6,853 bases of DNA, taken from positions 1-6,853 of the forward strand of contig JBAZBO010000052.1 in NCBI GenBank assembly GCA_041671425.1, written 5' to 3'. Under the pieces are notes generated by a model. It made no database searches. It saw only the letters and a list, made by a program, of their open reading frames with translations, and had not been told where the DNA came from. The stretch comes from JBAZBO01 sp041671425 (lineage in GTDB: Bacteria; Patescibacteriota; WWE3; UBA101185; UBA10185). A program made the translations under genes and the position numbers. Positions 1-4,167 of the stretch are shown one piece after another. Within the stretch, counting starts at the first letter, position 1. The number at the start of each line of letters is the position of its first letter.

Positions 1-805
1 AAAGCGTAGAAAGGTAACCTACAAGTATCTGGTTTTTTGCAATGAGAATGGATCTTTCTGGATGGATGAGCTCGGGGTAGTTGAAAAAAATATGCGAAAG
101 CTTGTGGATAGCAACAGTACTCTTGCAGCTTCCGACACAGCCTTGAACAATACATATCTGTCTTGGATCTGATTCTATTATGTCCAGTTGGCCTATCTGG
201 ATTGTTTCAACGATATCTTCAAGAACACCACCGGTCCTTTTCTCTATCTTTCCTGAAATGATCTCGTTCTCATCAAGCTTAAGGTCATTATTATAGTATT
301 TTATGAGCTGGCCCTTATCTATCTCGAAAGTTCTCTTGAGAGTGAGGTTTCTGGTTTCTACCCCATCTGGGGTGACATAGGTGACGTTTCTCTGGGGGTA
401 TCTGTATCTGTAGTACACCGAGGCGATCTTTGCCCTCCAATCCGTTATAACAGGCGCATCATCAGTGAATCCGAATTTACCAACATATATCTTCTGAAGT
501 TCACCGTTCTCATTGTTTTCAAGATCAATTCTAGAAAAGTAAGGCTCCCTAAGGAGATTTTCGAACTCCTCAAGTCTCTTGAACTTGTCTGGGAGATTAA
601 ATGAGACATTTTTCTCATGCAACTGCTCCATGAACAATAAAACGTCCAGAGGGCTGGTCTCAGGGCTTTCTCTGTATGTTCTTAGGGCGTCAAGATTTTC
701 TCCACCAAGCTTTTCTATATCTGAGACCAAACTATCCTTCGCATTCCCAAGTTTTGACTTAACATCACTAAGTTTAGTTTCCTCTTCTTTATAAATAGGA
801 TCCAT
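1..805 (-). CDS. helD: HelD-like superfamily 1 helicase (RNA polymerase recycling), N-terminal part
   Basis: Reading leftward from ATG at 805 the frame stays open for 268 codons and leaves the window, so only the N-terminal third is visible. Residues 1-85 are charged and helical, as expected of the HelD N-terminal arm. PYFSRIDL (88-95), DWRAKIASVYYRY (122-134) and LTLKRTF (154-160) match the HelD signature region, and Q206 fits the Q-motif. The Walker A segment, residues 222-229, reads GCVGSCKS, followed by VAIHKL. In known HelD proteins ATP-driven remodelling removes stalled RNA polymerase from DNA; that role is inferred here. ATG shares its A with the rsmI stop (TGATG) and has a strong Shine-Dalgarno, so translation is probably coupled to rsmI. 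Oddity: C227 replaces the near-invariant Gly before K228, so ATP binding may be impaired. Motifs Ia-VI are off-window. A different UvrD/Rep-type helicase is less likely given the DWRA block. Confidence 0.85.
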   Translation of the reverse strand, partial: MDPIYKEEETKLSDVKSKLGNAKDSLVSDIEKLGGENLDALRTYRESPETSPLDVLLFMEQLHEKNVSFNLPDKFKRLEEFENLLREPYFSRIDLENNENGELQKIYVGKFGFTDDAPVITDWRAKIASVYYRYRYPQRNVTYVTPDGVETRNLTLKRTFEIDKGQLIKYYNNDLKLDENEIISGKIEKRTGGVLEDIVETIQIGQLDIIESDPRQICIVQGCVGSCKSTVAIHKLSHIFFNYPELIHPERSILIAKNQILVGYLSTL

Positions 806-1479
806 CAAAATCCCTCCTTAGCTATCAGAACCACATATTCACCCTTTTCTACAATCTGGTCCTCAGTTCTAAGTATTTCCTCTATATCAGCCGTTCTTAT
901 GTCCTCAAACATCTTGGTCATATCCTTGGCCAGGCATACCTTCCTATTACCAAGCACATCATAGATCGTATGCAGAAGCGTCTTTACTCTATAAGGCGAT
1001 TCATAGACCACAAGTGTTGCTTCCAATTTCCCATATGTTTCAAGAAGTTCCTTGATCTGATTTGCGCCCCTTGGCAAGAAACCTAAGAATGTAAATTTAT
1101 CTGTAGGAAGTCCTGAAATGCTCAGTGCTGAAACTATTGCTGACGGACCGGGGATTGGTAATACTTTGTATCCCTTATCTATAACTGACGATACTAGTTT
1201 GAATCCGGGATCTGAGATCGTAGGTGTTCCACTATCAGAAACCAGGGCGACCTCTTTTCCACTGTCTAGTGTTTCATATATCCTTGGAAGTACTCGTTCA
1301 TGATTCTGATCTCTGTAAGATATCTGGGGTTTTTGTATATTGTAATGTTTGAGGATCTTGTCAGTTTCTCTGGTATCTTCAGAAAGAATAAGATCAACGC
1401 AACTAAGTATTTCCACAGCCCTGAAGGTCATGTCTGAAAGGTTTCCGATAGGTGTTGCCACTACGTAGAGGGTCGACAT
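805..1479 (-). CDS. rsmI: 16S rRNA (cytidine-1402-2'-O)-methyltransferase RsmI
   Basis: This 224-residue protein carries the full RsmI/YraL motif series. ATPIGNL (8-14) opens the first SAM-binding strand. EDTR (34-37), SDSGTPTISDPG (81-92) and IPGPSA (109-114) shape the tetrapyrrole-methylase-type fold. GLPTDKFTFLGFLPR (123-137), YESPYR (159-164), TKMFED (188-193) and KGEYVVLI (212-219) follow in order. The family uses SAM to 2'-O-methylate C1402 in the ribosomal P site, together with RsmH. It is shorter than E. coli RsmI (about 286 aa) because the C-terminal extension after KGEYVVLI is nearly absent. The ATG gives an N-terminus matching the family, but no Shine-Dalgarno precedes it; an extended -10-like box lies close upstream. 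It overlaps helD by one base and is separated from the small upstream gene by a hairpin. Confidence 0.95.
   Translation of the reverse strand: MSTLYVVATPIGNLSDMTFRAVEILSCVDLILSEDTRETDKILKHYNIQKPQISYRDQNHERVLPRIYETLDSGKEVALVSDSGTPTISDPGFKLVSSVIDKGYKVLPIPGPSAIVSALSISGLPTDKFTFLGFLPRGANQIKELLETYGKLEATLVVYESPYRVKTLLHTIYDVLGNRKVCLAKDMTKMFEDIRTADIEEILRTEDQIVEKGEYVVLIAKEGF
813..819 (-). promoter_or_regulatory. Shine-Dalgarno for helD
   Basis: The leftward strand reads AAGGAGG, a full match to the anti-SD, seven bases before the ATG at 805. It lies inside the last codons of rsmI. It fixes the helD start and contrasts with the SD-less first genes of the other units in this window. Confidence 0.85.
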
Positions 1480-1488
1480 AGCCGATAC

Positions 1489-1497
1489 ATGATACCA
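1489..1497 (-). promoter_or_regulatory. possible extended -10 promoter for rsmI
   Basis: The leftward strand reads TGGTATCAT: a TGn extension plus TATCAT (5 of 6 to TATAAT), nine bases before the rsmI ATG. No convincing -35 is seen at 16-18 bases. Initiation about seven bases downstream would leave a leader of only two or three bases, consistent with the absence of a Shine-Dalgarno. Pattern-based only. Confidence 0.35.
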
Positions 1498-1528
1498 CTT
1501 TTGGGTATTGTTTGCATTGGTGGGAACA

Positions 1529-1564
1529 GGGCAGACCAGACATCATAGTCTAGTAGGTCTGCCC
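1529..1564 (-). terminator. strong hairpin between the small ORF and rsmI, possible terminator or processing site
   Basis: GGGCAGACC (1529-1537) is the exact complement of GGTCTGCCC (1556-1564), a 9-bp GC-rich stem. Inside it AGAC (1538-1541) pairs with GTCT (1548-1551) around a six-base loop, leaving a four-base bulge (1552-1555). It begins six bases after the stop codon of the upstream small gene. No T-run follows on either strand, so it is not a classical intrinsic terminator. It could instead protect the small-gene transcript's 3' end or attenuate read-through into rsmI. The stem is certain; its role is inferred. Confidence 0.5.
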
Positions 1565-1570
1565 CAACGA

Positions 1571-1819
1571 TCATCTTTCAGGACCTGAGTACATTGGTGG
1601 TGGCGGTGTCGGTTTCAACGCGCAGTCTTCGACAAAGAGCACTCGACCATTCCAATCTATACAAGCCCTTCTTCTACAACTTCCCGATTCTTTAACATAT
1701 ACTCTTGCGCTGGGTGGAATGTCGACCTCCTCACCACCTGTTAGTTCGGTGTATGCTTTATGTGGACACTTCCTCCGGATTCTTATATGTGCGTAGTTGC
1801 CTGCCTGTACATTGCTCAT
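1571..1819 (-). CDS. small Cys-containing protein of unknown function
   Basis: I do not recognise this 82-residue protein. It has a basic N-terminal stretch (HIRIRRKCPHK, 11-21). A central part (about 28-69) alternates hydrophobic and charged residues like a small beta-barrel or SH3-like fold, including ARVYVKE (38-44) and DWNGRVLFVEDCALKP (55-70). A proline-rich tail (PTPPPP, 70-75) follows. Cysteines at 18, 48, 53 and 66, plus H20, could bind a metal or form disulfides; no signal peptide or membrane segment is seen. The ATG is supported by GGGGGAG just upstream and by a well-formed promoter. The gene is first in the leftward unit and is followed by a strong hairpin. It looks slightly richer in GC than its neighbours. 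I judge it likely real because start signals and promoter agree; function unknown. Confidence 0.65.
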   Translation of the reverse strand: MSNVQAGNYAHIRIRRKCPHKAYTELTGGEEVDIPPSARVYVKESGSCRRRACIDWNGRVLFVEDCALKPTPPPPMYSGPER

Positions 1820-1821
1820 GA

Positions 1822-1830
1822 CTCCCCCTT
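1822..1830 (-). promoter_or_regulatory. Shine-Dalgarno for the small unknown gene
   Basis: The leftward strand reads AAGGGGGAG, ending two bases before the ATG at 1819. The purine run is strong though slightly close to the start; if GGGGG is the paired part, spacing is four bases. It supports translation of the 82-residue frame. Confidence 0.55.
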
Positions 1831-1843
1831 CACGAACATGGTT

Positions 1844-1860
1844 GCTGAAACAGTTTCAGC
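1844..1860. repeat. perfect 17-bp palindrome, candidate operator
   Basis: GCTGAAAC and GTTTCAGC are exact complements around a single central base. On the leftward strand the palindrome sits at the predicted transcription start of the small gene. On the rightward strand it covers the -35 region of a possible tgt promoter. A bound dimeric regulator could therefore block both directions. Alternatively it forms a hairpin at the 5' end of the leftward transcript. No regulator is encoded in the window, and I do not recognise the site. Confidence 0.45.
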
Positions 1861-1874
1861 TTCGACATTATAAT
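1845..1874 (+). promoter_or_regulatory. possible upstream promoter for tgt
   Basis: CTGAAA (1845-1850, 4 of 6), an 18-base spacer and a perfect TATAAT (1869-1874) face tgt. Initiation near 1881 would give a leader of about 32 bases without any Shine-Dalgarno. The -10 shares bases with the leftward -10 because CATTATAATG (1866-1875) is self-complementary. The weak -35 makes this less certain than the leftward promoter. Confidence 0.35.
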
Positions 1875-1895
1875 GCTTATTAGTTCATCTTTCAA
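1867..1895 (-). promoter_or_regulatory. sigma70-type promoter for the small unknown gene
   Basis: On the leftward strand TTGAAA (1895-1890, 5 of 6 to TTGACA) is followed by a 17-base spacer and TATAAT (1872-1867, perfect). Initiation would fall near 1860, at the edge of the 17-bp palindrome, giving a leader of about 40 bases that includes the Shine-Dalgarno. It may also feed rsmI and helD if the hairpin at 1529-1564 is read through. Confidence 0.65.
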
Positions 1896-1900
1896 TCTGG

Positions 1901-1906
1901 TATTAT
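1901..1906 (+). promoter_or_regulatory. -10 box immediately upstream of tgt (leaderless type)
   Basis: TATTAT (5 of 6 to TATAAT) ends six bases before the tgt ATG. A start point seven bases downstream would be the A of ATG, giving a leaderless mRNA. There is no Shine-Dalgarno. The same TATTAT-N6-ATG arrangement precedes leuS. A -35 at 17 bases (1878-1883, TATTAG) is poor. Confidence 0.45.
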
Positions 1907-1912
1907 GTTCGC

Positions 1913-2974
1913 ATGGAACTTAGGACCAGAGGAAAAGCTATATCTCTACCGGCATTCTTTCCGGATGCCACACATGGGTCTATAAAGGGTGTGGGTTCAG
2001 ATGATCTAGCCAGCATTGGTGTAAAAACCATAGTAGTTAACACTTATCATCTAATGAAGGATAACAAAATAGATATCATAAGGGACGCTGGTGGTATTCA
2101 CTCATTTATGGGCTTTAACGGCGCCGTTATTTCAGACTCCGGAGGTTTTCAAGTTATGTCGCTGATCCATGACAATCCAGCAAACGGAAAGATCACAGAC
2201 GAAAAGATCGAGTTTAAGCTTGCTAATGAGCATAAAAAGCTTACTTTAACTCCAGAAACATGTATTCAAACTCAAATCTCGTTGGGCACTGACATAATAA
2301 TGTGCCTTGATGACTGTACAAATCCTGAAGCGCCTCTTGAAGATCAGAAGCTTTCTGTTGAAAGAACTATCAAATGGGCAAAAAGATGTAAGGATGAATA
2401 TAATCTCCTAACAGAAGGCGTGGTTGAAAAACCACTGATCTTTGGCATTATCCAAGGTGGAAACAATAAAGAACTGAGGAAGAAGTGTGCAAAAGGACTA
2501 ATCAAGATTGGGTTTGATGGTTACGCGTACGGGGGCTGGCCAGTAGATGGCAACAGGGAGTTCCTGTCTGAGATTGTAAAGTATTCTGCTGGCCTAATGC
2601 CGGATAACCTCCCAAAATATGCCATGGGAGTGGGTAAACCCGAGAATATCACTGAATGCATTGAATATGGATATAACATGTTTGATTGCGTTCTCCCTTC
2701 CAGAGATGCCAGACACAAAAGGCTATATGTGTTTGATGACAAGGCAAGTACAAACTACCATTTCATTTATTTACAAAGTGGAAAACATGCAGATGCCTTT
2801 GAGCCTATAGACACCAACTGCAGTTGTACTACCTGTAGAAATTACACAAAAGCATACCTTTGGCATCTCTTCAAAGTGAATGATCCTCTGTGCATAAGAT
2901 TAGCCACTGTTCACAATCTCAGGTTTTATCAGGAACTGATGGAAAGATTAGTTACAGCTGGCGTCAGAAGCTGA
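1913..2974 (+). CDS. tgt: tRNA-guanine(34) transglycosylase
   Basis: This 353-residue protein exchanges guanine-34 in GUN-anticodon tRNAs for a 7-deazaguanine in the bacterial queuosine pathway. The start of the TIM barrel is seen in LPAFFPDATHGSIKG (12-26) and NTYHL (43-47). SDSGGFQVMSL (74-84) holds the conserved D75. D134 and Q181 match Zymomonas mobilis D156 and Q203, which contact the base. FDCVLPSRDARH (257-268) contains the nucleophile, D258. The zinc site C303, C305, C308 and H334 is complete. The loop that reads GGLAVGE in Z. mobilis is GGWPVDG here (207-213): Val is kept, but Leu becomes Trp and Glu becomes Gly. The N-terminus starts about ten residues later than usual; no in-frame upstream start exists, so the ATG is firm. 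Its 3' end overlaps the convergent Dsb-like gene by 27 bases. No other queuosine gene is in the window. Confidence 0.95.
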   Translation: MELRTRGKAISLPAFFPDATHGSIKGVGSDDLASIGVKTIVVNTYHLMKDNKIDIIRDAGGIHSFMGFNGAVISDSGGFQVMSLIHDNPANGKITDEKIEFKLANEHKKLTLTPETCIQTQISLGTDIIMCLDDCTNPEAPLEDQKLSVERTIKWAKRCKDEYNLLTEGVVEKPLIFGIIQGGNNKELRKKCAKGLIKIGFDGYAYGGWPVDGNREFLSEIVKYSAGLMPDNLPKYAMGVGKPENITECIEYGYNMFDCVLPSRDARHKRLYVFDDKASTNYHFIYLQSGKHADAFEPIDTNCSCTTCRNYTKAYLWHLFKVNDPLCIRLATVHNLRFYQELMERLVTAGVRS

Positions 2975-3904
2975 GCCTGCTGAACCGGAGCCAAACCCAG
3001 GTGCGGGATTGTCCGTAGAAAGCTGGGTTTTGCACTCTTCAGGAGAAGTTTCGAACGAAGCACAAATGGCCTCCAACAATGAGCTGGGGCTTCTACCAGC
3101 ATTTGAGGTCACGCCGTTTATTACTAAGGTAGGAGAGCCAGCAACATTGTATTTCTCATTATCCTCATTATATATACCAAATGAGGGATAAGATCCCTTC
3201 CAAGTGGATTTATCAGCATAATCGGCAGATATATTGAACTGTTTATCGGTTTCTGTTACGCAAGAAGTTATGTTGGATGCTGAGATACCCTGAGACTGCA
3301 CACAACCTGCACTCCCATTTTCATCGGCTAGGAAACAACTAAGGTAAGAATTAAACTTTTCGGGATACAGCTTGTTTATGCAGTACTGGTTCAATTGCTC
3401 ATCAATTTCCTTCTGTCCATGCATCGCGTAGTTCACATATTTGAGTTGGAAGTCTATCTTATTCTTCAAAGCATCCAATACCGGAAGTATCCCTTTTTCT
3501 ATCTGGGTACCATACGGGCAATGGCTCATAACAAAAAGTTCCACAACGGGTTTCTGTGATTTCACCACTTCAGCTGGCTTGTTCTCTGTTTTAGTCTCTT
3601 CAGTCTTTTCCTTATTTAGTTCGAAAACACCTTGGAATAAAGAGTTACCGGACTTGCTTAAATAGGCAAAGAACTTACCTTGTGTAGATGAAAGCTCAAC
3701 CTTGTAAAGGTCTGTATCATATTCCTCTATAGTACCTATCTCATAAGAAATCCCATTTTCGTCAAGGAATGATTGTACTTTCACTTTGGCTTCCTCTGGG
3801 GATATCTTTCTTGAAAAAACCATACCAGGTAGTTCGTAGCCAGCAACAGCACCAATAAGTAGAAATGCTAACGCAACAATTGCGAGTGTCTTAAGATTTT
3901 TCAT
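2948..3904 (-). CDS. exported DsbA/thioredoxin-fold protein with CPYG motif
   Basis: This 318-residue protein has four parts. Residues 1-25 are a signal peptide or anchor (LAIVALAFLLIGAVAG) without a lipobox Cys. Residues 33-96 look like a PepSY-type domain (EEAKVKVQSFLDENG, then LYKVEL and FFAYLSKSG). A charged Lys/Glu/Thr linker spans about 97-118. A thioredoxin-fold domain covers 119-291. The active-site motif C129-P-Y-G132 starts the first helix, NYAMHGQKEIDEQ lies at 158-170, and GSPTLVING (256-264) has the cis-proline P258. Thioredoxin-fold proteins of this kind handle disulfides outside the cytoplasm, but the second active-site Cys is missing, so it may act through one Cys or by isomerisation. 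Eight cysteines are present (129, 175, 190, 201, 215, 281, 291, 317), the last beside the C-terminus after a Gly/Ser/Ala-rich tail. ATG overlaps the rpmG stop (TAATG). The exact reaction is unknown. Confidence 0.85.
   Translation of the reverse strand: MKNLKTLAIVALAFLLIGAVAGYELPGMVFSRKISPEEAKVKVQSFLDENGISYEIGTIEEYDTDLYKVELSSTQGKFFAYLSKSGNSLFQGVFELNKEKTEETKTENKPAEVVKSQKPVVELFVMSHCPYGTQIEKGILPVLDALKNKIDFQLKYVNYAMHGQKEIDEQLNQYCINKLYPEKFNSYLSCFLADENGSAGCVQSQGISASNITSCVTETDKQFNISADYADKSTWKGSYPSFGIYNEDNEKYNVAGSPTLVINGVTSNAGRSPSSLLEAICASFETSPEECKTQLSTDNPAPGFGSGSAGSASDASCN
2993..3031 (+). terminator. possible intrinsic terminator of tgt inside the convergent gene
   Basis: AAACCCAG (2993-3000) pairs exactly with CTGGGTTT (3023-3030), and the 3' arm ends in four T (3028-3031). 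A smaller nested stem, CGGG/TCCG (3004-3015), fills the loop. It starts 18 bases after the tgt stop and lies within the antisense of the Dsb-like gene. The loop is long and the T-run short, so it is only a candidate. Confidence 0.35.
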
Positions 3905-4080
3905 TACTTAAGCCTCTGAACTTCTTTGAATAATGTGTGTTTTCTTAGTTTCTTGTTGAATTTCTTTAGCTGGATCTTCTCAGTAGAGTTGATCCTGTTC
4001 TTTTCTGTTATATAAAGCCTATCACCGGTTTCGGTGCACTCCAGACCTATTAATATCCTGTTTCCTTTCTTACTTGCCAT
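3904..4080 (-). CDS. rpmG: 50S ribosomal protein L33
   Basis: A 58-residue frame from ATG at 4080 to TAA at 3906-3904. It begins MASKKGNRI and has LECTETGDR (13-21), ITEKNRIN (24-31), LKKFNKKLRKHTLFKEV (38-54): the complete L33 pattern at the usual length. L33 is a small large-subunit protein near the tRNA exit site. Only one Cys (C15) remains of the four in zinc-binding forms, so this is the zinc-independent type. No Shine-Dalgarno precedes it; the bases before ATG are CCCTCCGTT, which cannot pair with the anti-SD. It is divergent from leuS and is followed by the Dsb-like gene with a one-base stop/start overlap. An L33-Dsb pairing is unexpected; secE/nusG are more usual neighbours of rpmG. 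Confidence 0.93.
   Translation of the reverse strand: MASKKGNRILIGLECTETGDRLYITEKNRINSTEKIQLKKFNKKLRKHTLFKEVQRLK
3913..3917 (-). promoter_or_regulatory. Shine-Dalgarno for the Dsb-like gene
   Basis: AGAGG on the leftward strand lies eight bases before the ATG at 3904, inside the last codons of rpmG. With the TAATG overlap it suggests translational coupling of the two genes. Confidence 0.55.
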
Positions 4081-4090
4081 AACGGAGGGT

Positions 4091-4119
4091 ATATTACCAA
4101 ATAGTATGCTGTTCGTCTA
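4091..4119 (-). promoter_or_regulatory. possible promoter for rpmG (near-leaderless)
   Basis: On the leftward strand TAGACG (4119-4114), a 17-base spacer and TAATAT (4096-4091) point to a start near 4083, three or so bases before the rpmG ATG. That fits the lack of a Shine-Dalgarno. An alternative is TTGATA (4166-4161), a 16-base spacer and TATTGT (4144-4139), which would give a leader of about 50 bases. I cannot choose between them from sequence. Confidence 0.4.
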
Positions 4120-4132
4120 CAGGTTTGAACTC

Positions 4133-4161
4133 TAGATAACAATACTAAGTTAGGTTATTAT
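4133..4161 (+). promoter_or_regulatory. promoter for leuS, leaderless type
   Basis: TAGATA (4133-4138, 4 of 6), a 17-base spacer and TATTAT (4156-4161, 5 of 6) are followed by exactly six bases and the leuS ATG. The predicted start point is the A of ATG or adjacent. No Shine-Dalgarno exists upstream, and an in-frame stop at 4126-4128 with no start codon after it excludes an earlier start. Confidence 0.5.
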
Positions 4162-4167
4162 ATCAAC

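Noticed and set aside
579..794. Rightward open frame of 71 codons
   Set aside because: It is antisense to the helD N-terminal coding region, has no ribosome site, and its sequence is the Ser/Leu/Phe-rich type typical of reverse-strand shadows.
805..807. UGA read as glycine, as in SR1/Gracilibacteria
   Set aside because: TGA ends rsmI, tgt, leuS and the small gene exactly at expected C-termini, and glycines in conserved motifs use GGN codons.
1118..1303. Rightward open frame inside rsmI
   Set aside because: Antisense to conserved RsmI motifs, no start signals, no recognisable product.
1529..1564. tRNA or other structured RNA gene at the hairpin
   Set aside because: Only one bulged stem-loop is present; no cloverleaf, no TPsiC-like segment and no CCA.
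1905..1915. ATG at 1905 as the tgt start
   Set aside because: It is out of frame with tgt (eight bases upstream of the ATG at 1913), so it cannot start the protein.
2521..2810. Open frames on both strands within tgt
   Set aside because: Both lie across the conserved Tgt nucleophile region, which explains the sequence; no start signals.
3009..3665. Two rightward frames within the Dsb-like gene
   Set aside because: Shadows of a gene with signal peptide, thioredoxin-fold motifs and a supported start on the other strand.
4157..4162. Perfect TATAAT on the leftward strand upstream of rpmG
   Set aside because: No acceptable -35 lies 16-18 bases upstream (it would be inside leuS), and the same bases already serve as the better supported leuS -10.
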